DNA of 64,000 nt from Megaleporinus macrocephalus (taxonomy: Eukaryota; Chordata; Actinopteri; Characiformes; Anostomidae): NCBI GenBank assembly GCA_021613375.1, contig CM038716.1, positions 2,040,684-2,104,683 of the forward strand, in the 5' to 3' direction. The notes under the pieces are model-generated. The model made no database searches and was not told the DNA's origin. It worked only from the letters and a program-made list of their open reading frames with translations. Within the stretch, counting starts at the first letter, position 1, and each line of letters begins with the position of its first letter. The position numbers were made by a program, and so were the translations under genes. Of this stretch, positions 46,955 through 57,000 are shown one piece after another.

Positions 46955-48323
46955 CAGTTAGGCCCAGAAATATTTGGACAGAGACACAATCTTCATGATT
47001 TGGGCTCTGCATGCCACCACAATGGATTTGAAATGAAACAACTGAGATGCAATTGAATTGTACACTTTCAGGTTTAATTCAAGGGATTGAACAAAAATAT
47101 CCTATGAAACGTTTAGGAATCCCAACCATTTTTCTACAGAGCCTCCTCATTTCAGGGGCTTAAAAGTAATTGGATAAGTTAACATCACCATAAATAAAAT
47201 GTTCATTTTTAATACTTTGTTGAAAATACTTTGCTGGCAATGACTGCCTGATATCTGGAACCCTTGGACATCACCAAATGCTGTGTTTCCTATGTGATTC
47301 TTTGCCAGGCCTTTACTGCAGCTATCTTCAAGTTTGTCATAGCCAAGTGAAATCGATGCTTGATCAGGTTGAGCTCAGTATGTTTTGGATAATTGTCTAT
47401 CTGTACTGTGAAGCACCGTCCAATCAACCTTGCTATATTTGGTTGATTCTGAGCAGAAAGTTTATCCCTATACACTTCAGATTTCATCTTGCTGCTTCTG
47501 TCTTTTGTCACATCATTAATAAATACTAGTGATCCTGTGCCATTGGAAACCATGCATGCCCATACCATCACATTGCCTCCACCATGTTTTACAGAGGATG
47601 TGGTGTGCTTTGTTGTTTTCTTTTTCCCATTATTTTGATACAGGTTGATCTGAGTTTCATCTGTCTAAAGAATGCTGTTCAAGAACTGGGCTGGCTTCTT
47701 TAGATGTTTAGCCTTTCTATGTTTCTATGTCTTCTCTTTATTGTAGACTTAGATACTAATACACCTACTTCCTGGAGAGTGTTCTTGGGTGGATGCTGTG
47801 AAGGCAGTTTTTCTTCACCATTGAAAAGAATTCTGCTATCATCCACTACTGTTGTCTTCCGAGGACGTCCAGGCCTTTTTAAGTTCCAGAGCTCACCGGT
47901 GCTCTTTTTTTTAATATATCAAACAGTTGATGTGGCCACTCCTAACATTTCGCTATCTCTCTGATGGATTTTTTTTTCAGCCTAATGATGGCTTGTTTCA
48001 CTTCCATTTAGAGCTCCAGACCTTTTAACTTCCTCAACTGATGATGGATTAATGAGGTAAAAACGCCCATGCAGCCCATGAAATAGCTGTTGAGATAATT
48101 GTCCAAATACTTTTGGTCCCCTGAAAAAGAGGCAGCTACATATTAAAGAGCTGTAATTCCTAACCCCTTCCTCCAATTAGGATGCGAATACACTCAAATT
48201 AAAGCTGAGAATCTGCACTTGAAGCCCGTATTAATCATATAACTGTATCTTTAATATGTTTTGGTAAACAGCTAAAATGCCACAACTTGTGTCACTTTTT
48301 CTAATTATTTCTGGGCCTAACTC
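46955..48323 (-). mobile_element. Tc1/mariner element with both ends recognisable
   Basis: The terminal inverted repeats begin CAGTTAGGCCCAGAAATATT on the left. The right end, read inversely, is GAGTTAGGCCCAGAAATAAT, and both continue to a GACACAA block. TA follows the right end (48324-48325); the left TA has become TG (46953-46954). Length is 1369 bp, normal for a Tc1 element of about 1.3-1.6 kb. The transposase within is on the minus strand and dead. Confidence 0.85.
47260..48180 (-). pseudogene. Tc1 transposase pseudogene
   Basis: Read on the minus strand, the N-terminal half is broken, but GRPRKTTVVDDS-like wording is visible near 47835-47870. At about 47660 there is TDETQINLYQ, carrying the first catalytic Asp, preceded by a stop. 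The open frame 47290-47571 gives MVWACMVSNGTGSLVFI and then QIDNYPKHT with the second catalytic Asp. A deletion then removes the WPSQSPD region and leaves LNLIKHRFHL, where the catalytic Glu of the family's PIEH box reads Lys. At least three independent lesions make it inactive. Confidence 0.85.
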
Positions 48324-48524
48324 TATAAATACATTAAGCATCACAGGTGGTCAAATGCATTTTGCCTCAGAATAAGCGCAGGGGGAATATGTAACTGCAA
48401 AGAGGAGGGGTGGTGATTCCCTTTTTTGAATTTTTCCGGCTTGGTGTCCTCTTTGATAATGCAATTTCAAAAACATTATTAAAGAGTGCAAATGTATACA
48501 TTTTAAGTACAAAAGTATATTTTA

Positions 48525-48720
48525 ATTATGACTTTGACACCATTACTGCTTAATCACATAAGGCATGGATAGGTCGGAAAAATACACTTTAATTTAAAAG
48601 AAGTCACTATTAAATTAGTCTGAATCTTTGTGTAAATCAAATGTCAATTCTAGTGCACCAAAATAGCAAATGTTAATAAATTTTTTCATTTGCATTTTCA
48701 TTTTGAGCCCAAACTCGCAT
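48525..48720. repeat. Right arm of the long inverted repeat around the Tc1 element
   Basis: GACTTTGACACCATTACTGC, CTTTGTGTAAATCAAATG and GCATTTTCATTTTGAGCCCA are the inverse of the left arm at about 45840-45985. The match breaks at 48720 and its outermost part reappears at 49672-49735. Confidence 0.6.
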
Positions 48721-49671
48721 GTTTGACAAATAAATTAAAGTTAATGTAGCGGGTACAAAGTCGAAAGGGCTAGAAAAAAGCAACACTTCAATATCACCTA
48801 CATTCAGATAAGGGGAAACAGTGTGAAAAGCAAACAGTATGTTCTATAAGAAATATGGATGTATTACAAAATGTGAACTTTCGCTTTCACTGACTTTGAC
48901 TGGACAAAATAAAATAGTGACAGCTCTCAAAAAAAATAAAAATAATCTTAACCAATGGCCCACAATTAACCAGGTATTATTAACTGAGGTGGGTGTGCTC
49001 GTGCTTACCTGTGTCCAAGTAAAATGCACAATTCACAGTCAAACCGTTTCAAGGTGGTCGCTGACCAGCTCAAGTTAGTTGTGCATGTGGAGAACCTTCC
49101 AGGATCCAGGGGGACTGACTTGCCATCAAGTTGAACCATGAGCAATCTGCAGTATATAACAGCAGTACAGTACATCAATTTTACAAATTTATTGTCTAAA
49201 GTGCTTCCCACGTTTCAACTATTTTAAATGCTTTAAAATATAAATTTTATATGCACAGTTCATGAACACATGAACTTGAACAGGCTTTTAATAAAGTTTA
49301 CACAGCTTGTTGCTAAGAGAGTAGTAACTCTGCTAACTGTACAAGAATGAGATCATAACTCAAGATTTGTTTAACCAAAAATATGTCAAAACAACGTCCT
49401 CCGGTTGGTTTTTATCAGAAGACAACATATTACCAAAAATATTATTCACTCGAAAGCAAGTGCTATTCACTCACCGGAGCTCTTGAAAACTTAGCCAAAT
49501 AACAACCATCTGAATCCAAAGCAGCAAAAACAACAAAAAAGCCTCAAAAAACTATATATGTGGACATCAAACTTTATTTTGTTGTCGAACTGACTTTCAA
49601 CAGATTGTCTCGCAACGTGTTCACCAATCTGATAGCTAAAAGCGTAGAGAGAAAAAAACAGGCGCACCCTA
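48721..49671. other. Unassigned sequence, possibly an insertion in the right arm
   Basis: This segment separates two pieces of the right arm and has no counterpart on the left. No coding domain was recognised, and no clear ends were found. Confidence 0.35.
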
Positions 49672-49735
49672 GAGGACATTGCCATTTTGCATATTGCATT
49701 TTTTACTTTAATTTTGACACAGCTTTTGTACAAAG
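49672..49735. repeat. Outer piece of the right inverted-repeat arm
   Basis: CATTGCCATTTTGCATATTG and TTTACTTTAATTTTGACAC match the inverse of 45780-45835. Confidence 0.5.
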
Positions 49736-50399
49736 AATATCTGGTTTTATGGTTTTCAGGAACAGTAAAACGCCTTAACTTTGCTTATTTTGCCACACTT
49801 TGTACATTTAAAATGCAGCCTAAAGTGCTTTGCAGTAATGTGCAAATAAAAAATCAAACACACAAAAACATTTGGTAAGTAAGACTCTTAAGGAGTCTGA
49901 AGTTCCTGGTGTGAAGCATCTACCAACTGAGCTGCCTAAGCACTAAAGGAAATAAAATGTTTTAGTTGTAAAAAGACTGATTAAACTGATTAAATTGATT
50001 AAACTCAATCTCTGCAAGTTTTTTAAGTGTACACACATTCCAAACTTTCCATTTATTAGCTTGAAAAAGCGACAGCCGCATACGAACCATGTACATGCAG
50101 TATTCTAGTCACGATTTAGGCCTTATCACAGTACGAAGAAGGTTAATTTAGTTAAGGCAGGGAAAAATCTATTTCTGGCCTCTTGCCAGGCCTGTGTCTC
50201 TTTGCTCATGTTACTTGACCTTAGAGCAGCATTTAACAGGACAGACCACAACATTCTTCTAGATAGGTAGGAAATCTATAGAAATCTAGTTTGTTGTCAG
50301 GGAACTGGCACTCCTCAGGTTCATGTCCTTCCTCACTGACCACTACTAGTCTATAACTGTAAACGGAGAAAAATGAGGGGAAAAAACTAATGCACTAGG
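49736..50399. other. Unassigned sequence
   Basis: No gene or repeat was recognised. Confidence 0.45.
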
Positions 50400-51115
50400 T
50401 TTGCTTGATTTAATTTACACACCCAGATAGAAATGTGGGATTGTTTCCCCCGCTGCCCTATAAACAGGCTCTCAGAGGCTATTTTGGGTTGTGCACCTCT
50501 TGGTGAGAGATCGTTAGCTGCTAGACATGCCTCTACAATGCACTCAAAGATATTTTGCCCGATTGACAGACGAGGGTACATCATCAGACTGAGAGAGCAG
50601 GGTGCTCGTTTTAACGCTTTGCCAGCCATCTAGGCGATTCTGATCCAACTGCCAAGAGGTGTTTGGAGCAGTGTTTACTTGAGGACACGCACACATATGA
50701 ACAGACTCTGGACGGCCAAGACAGACCACCAGCTAAGGGGGATTGTGTCGATTTGTCATCATGCACAAGTAGCTCCCAGTTTCCTGGACTGTTACTGACT
50801 GGAACTGTATCAGCTTACCAGGACCTGTTTGAGATCCAACAAAGGTGAAGTTCAAGTATGGAGGCCAAGTATGGTTCAAGTATGGTGAGCATTTCTGGCC
50901 TGACTTTGCTGTGGATCGGCACGCTGACCCAACTGCTGACTCTGGGGAGTCATTGCATACAACAATCAGTTATCCTTAGTAGTGATACAAAGGACACCTA
51001 TATCAGCGATATATGCAGAACATCCAGCCACATGTGTTGCCTCTCATGGCAGTGCTTCCAAACAGCATTTTTCAGCAGGATAATACCGTGCACACGGGTT
51101 TCTCAGTAATGCCAG
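50400..51115 (+). pseudogene. Tc1/mariner transposase relic (second family)
   Basis: The left part reads RRGYIIRLREQGARFNALP, resembling a DNA-binding helix-turn-helix region. After a disrupted middle with three copies of TTCAAGTATGG (50850-50885), the right part reads MQNIQPHVLPLM and FQQDNTVHTGFS. The latter corresponds to the family's FQQDNARPHTA block with the second catalytic Asp. The third catalytic segment is missing because the sequence ends soon after. Stops occur throughout. This family differs from the copies at 581, 38625 and 46955. Confidence 0.65.
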
Positions 51116-51676
51116 ATTGCACTATATTTTTTAATAAATTCTCTAAACTCTAAATAAAGGCATTGTTGCATCTGTAGTGTTTAATTGCTGTGTTGTTGCA
51201 CAGTAACTACAGGCAGCATCTCTTAATGGTTTAGCAACATTATATTTATACCTGGTAAAGCCATGGTAAAATACCAGTTGTGTTAGATATATACAGTATT
51301 ATGCAAAAAATAATAATTAATTTATTTAATCCCCAGTCAAAGAAAATATTTAACAGAACCAACATTGCACACCTCCAAAGTTTAGCCTTAAACTTTGGTT
51401 GTATTTTCTGCTTCTCGCAATCCAGGTTATCCCAAACACATTAAATATTTTTTACAATCTGGACTCTGGGGTGGGCAGTGCATTGAGAAACGTTTTTGGT
51501 TTTTTTGGGGGGGGTTTTGCAGCTTTCTTATTTTTTCTTTGGACAACTTATTGACAATGAAGTGCTAGTCCCCATGCAAACCCTAAATATAATCCTCTGA
51601 GAAATATCTCCTGAAAAATAAATAACTAGATTTTTGCTCTGTACTGTACACAATGTGAGATAGCAAACCATATGTA
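51116..51676. other. Unassigned sequence
   Basis: No gene or repeat was recognised apart from short homopolymers. Confidence 0.45.
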
Positions 51677-51726
51677 TACACTCAGTATAGGTCATGTCTA
51701 TACTCAGTATAGGTTATGTCTATACT
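51677..51726. repeat. Left remnant of the 22-bp minisatellite
   Basis: Two full units and the first six bases (TATACT) of a third, with the core ACTCAGTATAGGTCATG. The array resumes at 53415, after the L2 insertion. Confidence 0.9.
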
Positions 51727-51978
51727 GCTAGTTGCTAGTACTAGTTTCAGGTGTGGTTTCAGGTTAGCTCAAGGTGTGAACTGCTGGGAGTGGCCTTCTA
51801 GCCACTAGGCAGATATATTGAGGAGGTGTCTACAGCGACTAAAGAAACTAGACAGATCACTTTTCCTGTTCCATTTAATATCAACACAGAGGCAATCTCC
51901 TTCAAACTTGGCTAAGTATCTCTTTCTCTCATTCTACTACTTTACTCTCAAGTTACTACACTGCTGCACTTTAAACAT

Positions 51979-53133
51979 GTGTTCCAGACTGCAAGATCAT
52001 CCAAACTGTCATCGGTTGTGATCCTTCTGGACCTCTCTGCAGCTTTTGACACGGTGAACCACAAGATCCTTCTATCCGTCCTCGCTGACCTGGGAATCAC
52101 GGGCTCTGCATGGAAGTGGTTTGAGTCCTATCTAGAGAGGCGGTCTTACCAGGTAACATGGAGAGGGTCTACATCTGCTCCTTGCAGGCTCCTTACTGGT
52201 GTCCCTCAAGGCTCAGTGCTAGGTCCTCTCCTCTTTTCACTCTACACCCGTTCTCTTGGTGATGTAATTACCTCTCATGGTTTCTCTTACCACTGCTATG
52301 CTGATGACACTCAACTAATGCTTTCCTTCCCACCATCTGATACTCAGGTTTGCAGTCGTATCTCTGCATGTCTGACCGACATCTCTTCATGGATAACAGC
52401 TCATCATCTGAAGCTCAATCCCAGCAAGACTGAGCTGCTGTTCATCCCTGGAACTACAGGTCCTCAGCAGGATCTTGCCATCTCATTCGAGAACTCTTTG
52501 ATTGTTCTGTCTAAAGATGCAAGAAACCTTGGGGTGACTCTGGATGACCAGTTATCGTTCTCAGCCCATAATACGAACCTGACTCGGGCATGCAGATACA
52601 TTCTCCACAACATCAGACGCATCCGACCCTTCCTCTCTCAGGAGGCCTCCCAGGTGCTCGTCCAGTCTCTTGTCATTTTAAGGCTGGACTACTGCAACTC
52701 ACTCCTGGCTGGTCTTCCTCTGCAGGCCATCAGGCCCTTACAACTGATCCAGAATGCAGCAGCACGGCTCATCTTCAATCTTCCCAAGTTCACTCATGTC
52801 ACACCACTGCTGCGCTCCCTTCACTGGCTTCCTGTAGCTGCTCGCATTCAGTTTAAAGTTCTGATGCTTGCCTACAAAGCCAAGAATGGACCAGCTCCTC
52901 CTTACCTTATGGCAATGGTCAAAAGTCGAACCGCACCTCGAGCCCTTCGCGCTTCAAGTACGGCTCGGCTTGACCCGCCATCACTCAAGATTCATGGAAG
53001 ACACGCAACAAAACGCTTCTCTGTCCTGGCACCCAGATGGTGGAACGAACTTCCACTGGCTGTCCGAACAGCGAACTCTCTCGCGGTCTTCAAACGCAGA
53101 CTGAAGACCCATCTCTTTGTAAAGCACTTATAA
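51979..53133 (+). CDS. L2 reverse transcriptase, C-terminal partial ORF2
   Basis: 384 open codons encode the catalytic core and C-terminus of an L2/Maui-type reverse transcriptase. Visible motifs are LLDLSAAFDTVNH (Asp18), GVPQGSVLGPLLF (residues 74-86) and CYADDTQLM (YADD 107-110). The thumb has LNPSKTELL, and the C-terminal domain has LDYCNSLLAGLP and LHWLPVAARIQFK. A typical LINE ORF2 is about 1000 residues, so the endonuclease and the fingers region are missing. The first codon is simply where the frame opens, not a real start. No stop or frameshift occurs up to the natural end, so the copy is relatively young. It cannot mobilise itself without the endonuclease. Confidence 0.85.
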   Translation: MFQTARSSKLSSVVILLDLSAAFDTVNHKILLSVLADLGITGSAWKWFESYLERRSYQVTWRGSTSAPCRLLTGVPQGSVLGPLLFSLYTRSLGDVITSHGFSYHCYADDTQLMLSFPPSDTQVCSRISACLTDISSWITAHHLKLNPSKTELLFIPGTTGPQQDLAISFENSLIVLSKDARNLGVTLDDQLSFSAHNTNLTRACRYILHNIRRIRPFLSQEASQVLVQSLVILRLDYCNSLLAGLPLQAIRPLQLIQNAAARLIFNLPKFTHVTPLLRSLHWLPVAARIQFKVLMLAYKAKNGPAPPYLMAMVKSRTAPRALRASSTARLDPPSLKIHGRHATKRFSVLAPRWWNELPLAVRTANSLAVFKRRLKTHLFVKHL

Positions 53134-53372
53134 TCTCTAATATACTAAAGTATGGTATAAACTGTAATTGCACTTTATCTTCTAGGAGCACTGGCTAAGT
53201 ACTGCACTTGTACTGTATGTAGTCTTGTATTTGTTCTCTTCTCTGTAGGTGTTCCAGTCTTGCTAGGTATTGGTTTATGGCAGTGTTTGAGTATAAGAGT
53301 GGTTTGGACTTAATCCTGTTGTACTAGATAGAGATTCATACTCTAACCCAACACTAAGCACTTTTATAAGTT

Positions 53373-53387
53373 GCTCTGAATAAGAGC
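53373..53387 (+). promoter_or_regulatory. L2 3' hairpin
   Basis: The stem GCTCT/AGAGC encloses the loop GAATA. The established L2 3' hairpin has a GGATA loop recognised by the reverse transcriptase; this copy differs at one loop base. Confidence 0.75.
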
Positions 53388-53414
53388 GTCTGCTAAATGC
53401 CGTAAATGTAAATG

Positions 53415-53700
53415 TATACTCAGTATAGGTCATGTCTATACTCAGTATAGGTCATGTCTATACTCAGTATAGGTCATGTCCACACTCAGTATAGGTCATG
53501 TCCATACTCAGTATAGGTCATGTCTATATTCAGTATAGGTTATGTCTATACTCAGTATAGGTCATGTCTATATTCAGTATAGGTCATGTCTATACTCAGT
53601 ATAGGTCATGTCCACACTCAGTATAGGTCATGTCTATACTCAGTATAGGTCATGTCCACACTCAGTATAGGTCATGTTTATACTCAGTATAGGTCATGTC
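53415..53700. repeat. 22-bp minisatellite, 13 copies
   Basis: Thirteen units of exactly 22 bp fill 286 bp. The constant core is CTCAGTATAGGTCATGT, with variation at the first few bases (TATA, CACA, CATA). Two units have TATATT and one has GGTTATG. Confidence 0.97.
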
Positions 53701-54294
53701 AACAAACAGATAAAATGTAGTCAAAACACAAATTATTGAAGGCGTTTAAGGAGACAAGATGATTGACTATTGATTTAAACCTTAAGAGAATCTAGGTTAG
53801 TTTTTTCATCACAGCAGGAGAGTAAAAGACACATAAAAGTGGATCCAAAGAGGCCAAGTTGGTCCAGAGGGCACGAGACCAACAGCAGGTAAACTTTATC
53901 AGTACCTAGCACTTTCTCTTAAGTGCTGTGGGCTCCAAATACATTAAACAATCTGCTTTGTGTCTTTGTTAAGCTGTATGTGGGTTTGTGCTACAAGCCT
54001 AGCCACCACAGCTGCAGTGTTGCCTGATGTAAAACCAGTTTGACATCCTGCTGAAGTAGGTACTACTGATGTTCCTTTAGTGGTCTTGATTGTTTCATGG
54101 GTACACAAGAGTGTATAATATCTTTTACATTTGTTTTGCTTCATGAATTTCTAATCCTTGTGATCACTAGCCAGTCGCTTGTACTTTCAACTGCCACAAG
54201 AACATCAAACATCCTTCCTTGTGTTCTATATATCATCTGTGTCCAAAGAAAAACTTTACAGGAGAGAGACACAACTTGCTTTACTTTTAATGTA
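53701..54294. other. Unassigned sequence
   Basis: No gene or repeat was recognised. Confidence 0.45.
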
Positions 54295-54365
54295 AGGCAA
54301 TGGAACCAGATTTCTTTCCAAGCTATTTGAATTCTTTCTATTGGTCCATTCATCGTGAAATGTTC
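54295..54365 (-). repeat. Fragment related to the 200-bp MITE
   Basis: GGAACCAGATTTCTTTCC, CTATTGGTCCATTCATCGTG and AAATGTTCA match the inverse of 31965-32025 in the 200-bp MITE. No inverted terminal repeats are preserved here. Confidence 0.55.
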
Positions 54366-54446
54366 AAAAAATGCAATGTGGCATTTGTTGTGTTTCAATG
54401 ATGTAGAAAAATACAAATCAACAAAAGCAGAGATACATGTTGTTTT

Positions 54447-54454
54447 ATGGACAG
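54447..54454. other. Target-site duplication ATGGACAG, left copy
   Basis: Identical to 55731-55738, on the other side of the hAT-type element. Confidence 0.85.
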
Positions 54455-55730
54455 CAGAGGTGGGAGTCACACATGTGCAAGTCATAAGCAAGTCTCAAGT
54501 CTTAAACTTCAAGTCTCAAGCATGTCCCAAGTCACTATGGAAAAATTCCTGGCTATAAGTCAAGCAAGTCGCAAGTCAAGTTATTTAAATTGTTATGGCC
54601 TATGTTAAGAAATACCGTTACATTTTTTCTTGGAACTTTAACTCATCTGTAAAAAGCTGCCACTCATATAACAGTGTCATTGTTTTTGTTACAGTGCAAA
54701 AATGTAAAGTAATGTAAAAGAACTAGTGCACCAATAGAAAACCTTAAAGATATTTATAACATATAGACATTCACTTAAACAATATAGGGGGATGGAGTAC
54801 AACTCATCAAAATCTACACAAAACACAACCCATAAAATACAACACACACTTTCCTGTCCAACACCTCCTGAACTCAAACCCTAATGGGAGTTTCTATCTA
54901 AACTGCTACAATGCACAGAAAAAGCAAAGAAAAGAAAATAATGTAGTAATGTATATGTGTGTATTTCAAAACAAATTTATCTGGGCTGTTTGGCTTACCA
55001 TGGTTGAAAAATACTTAGATTAAAGACTAGTAATAATTAATAAAACCAAAAATATACTACTTTTTTGTATACAGAAATGTTAACTGCTTCCATCTCCTAT
55101 AACCAAATTTCTGTTTCATGAAACCCAGTATTATTTGTAGTTTACATCCTATCTGCTTTTGTTAGTATGAATAACGTGCAGTGGAGGGTTTGGAGAAATA
55201 TATGCTATGACTGGGAAAAATCTGGTACCAAGCTTTATACTAGCTTGACAGGTATCAAATATTGTGAAAATGTGAAAGTATTTTTTTATTTTTAGTGTAC
55301 CAGACCTTGTTTGAATTTATTTACCTTGTTTGGCCAACCTATATATGTAAATGATGTGTGTATCTGTAAAGTCCTGTTGCGTATCAAAGTCACGTTTCAC
55401 ATCAGAGAATAGGCATCAACTCTATGTGCTCCTCCGTGTCTTCACCCATCACCTGTTCCGTGTTTGTGTCTTAGTGTTTTATTTGTCTCTATATTATATC
55501 TATGTTATTTTCCTGTTTTTGGTTATATTCTTTATGTTCATAGTCCTTTATGTTTTTTTCATTTATTTTCATCAAATGTTTTTTAAAAAAGCTTGCATTT
55601 GTGTCCGCCCTCCAAACATCCTGCCTTCGTCGCCTCCTCTGCTCCTTGCACCACCCTCTCATGACACAATGTTAATCAAGCAAATCTTAAGTCCTTGAAA
55701 TCGCAACTCGAGTCCAAGACCCCACCTCTG
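54455..55730. mobile_element. Non-autonomous hAT-type element, 1276 bp
   Basis: The termini are CAGAGGTGGGAGTC on the left and the inverse of GACCCCACCTCTG on the right. The subterminal regions are full of AAGTC/GACTT words (CAAGTCTCAAG, CAAGTCGCAAGTCAAG, ACTCGAGTCCAAG), as in a common fish hAT family. The 8-bp target duplication ATGGACAG is perfect on both sides. The interior has no transposase. The stretch 55370-55674 looks like a separate insertion. Confidence 0.88.
55370..55674 (+). mobile_element. Possible LTR fragment nested in the hAT-type element
   Basis: CCTCCGTGTCTTCACCC, a T-rich middle and AAAAGCTTGCATTTGTGTCC followed by GCCCTCC resemble the U3-R-U5 order of fish Gypsy LTRs. Clear TG/CA ends and a duplication were not found. 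The 115-codon frame at 55351-55698 is hydrophobic because of the T-rich tract and is probably not a gene. Confidence 0.3.
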
Positions 55731-55738
55731 ATGGACAG
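55731..55738. other. Target-site duplication ATGGACAG, right copy
   Basis: Identical to 54447-54454. Confidence 0.85.
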
Positions 55739-56539
55739 CGATTGTATGCTGAACATGTTTCAATGGTTTTATGCCATTCCGTTTGGTGCAGTTAGTTTCC
55801 CCTTTTAATCAACATGTCTTTAACACTGGTCAGTGCCTTATGTCACAGGTATTTGCTCTGCATGATCGCATTATCTGTTTAATTCCACTCATGCTAAATC
55901 TCTACCTACAATTTCACAGTGCTGCCCAGAGAGGGATATCTTTTGCCTTTGGTTTGCTCATTAGGCATCAGCACTCTTTTTGGCACTGTCTGTTAAACAA
56001 ATCAATCAACTGTCTATTAAACAAATCAATAAAACTGAATTAAACTGAATGTAGTTGAACTTGTGAAATTAATCTGTAGTCCATCTGTTTTCCTGCATAC
56101 TTTGTTAGTCCCTTTTCACCTTGTTCCTCAATTAGGACCTTCAGGCAATATGTGTGTGGGTTTTCAGCACTGCCGTGACACTCACATGGTGGTGGTGTGT
56201 TATTCTCTTGTTCTCTCACTCCATACCGAATCGCCTACCTTGACTGGAAAGTGATTATACACAATGTTTACTTGGATGTATGTCTGGGTCTTGTTGCCAC
56301 ACAGAAAATATAACACAATAGTAAATTATAAGATTAAATGTTGAAAATGTTCTTATAAGCAGCTATTATAATATGTTCTACATACTTTTATGTTAGAAAG
56401 TGTTATGCATGTCACCATAACTATTTATTAGCAATTACAAAAGCTTATGTTGTGTGATCCATTATAAGGTATAATGTATACCATATAACATTTTATAAAT
56501 GCATTTATCAAACATTATGAATATGGGATTTATAGGAAG
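55739..56539. other. Unassigned sequence
   Basis: Two open frames (55771-56043 and 56063-56254) have no recognisable domain. Confidence 0.45.
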
Positions 56540-57000
56540 TGTTAGCCATTTCCCCCCTGATGAAGTCATTTGTCGTGTTGGCAGTGTGTTTTGGGTCATT
56601 GACTTACAGCAAGATGAAGTTCTTTCCGATTAGATTGGATGTGTTTCTCTCTGAACTGGTGGACAAAATGTTTCTCTAGGCTTCTGAATTCTTTACACTG
56701 CTACCATCATCAATAAAGATTAGGAAGCCCATTCCAAAAGCGGCCAAGCAAGTCCAAGTTATGACACCACCACCAAAGTGAGCTTGTATGTTTTGAGCAA
56801 ATCCTTCATACTTTAGCATTTCCATCACTTTGGTAGATGGTTATCTTGGTCATATCAGTCCATAAAAACCTCTAGCACTTTTGTGGAATTATAATCAGAA
56901 ATCCAGTCTGTCCTTCAGATTCTTACTGCTAGGCAGAAGTTAGAAAAACATCTAAAATGTAGCCCTCTGCTTTTTTCCTTCAGAAAAACTTTACCACCCC
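56540..57000 (-). pseudogene. Tc1/mariner transposase relic
   Basis: On the minus strand broken frames give GFLIFIDDGSS (family: GNLVFIDG) and then VNDPKHTANTTNDFI. The latter corresponds to DNDPKHTA, but the second catalytic Asp has become Val (GTC) after a stop. Upstream there is RVFMD, where the first catalytic block (VLWSDE) would be. No terminal inverted repeats are visible. It is inactive. Confidence 0.65.

Larger units (their letters stand above)
51727..53414 (+). mobile_element. Truncated or internally deleted L2 LINE copy inserted in a minisatellite
   Basis: The element ends with the conserved L2 3' terminus: the hairpin GCTCTGAATAAGAGC (53373-53387), then GTCTGCTAAATGC and a (TAAATG)n-type tail. 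The reverse transcriptase C-terminal half is open (51979-53133). The first 250 bp (51727-51978) do not read as the expected upstream reverse transcriptase, suggesting an internal deletion joining 5' sequence to the catalytic core, or an unrelated piece. Both sides abut the same minisatellite, and TATACT is present at both junctions. Confidence 0.85.

Noticed and set aside
47278..47529. Plus-strand 83-codon frame
   Set aside because: It is the antisense of the Tc1 transposase frame at 47290-47571.
49895..49945. Possible tRNA-like sequence (CTACCAACTGAGCTGCC)
   Set aside because: Only a B-box/D-arm-like phrase is present; no cloverleaf with acceptor and anticodon arms can be drawn.
53415..53700. 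CRISPR-like array
   Set aside because: The units are contiguous 22-bp repeats with no spacers, in a eukaryotic context; this is a minisatellite.
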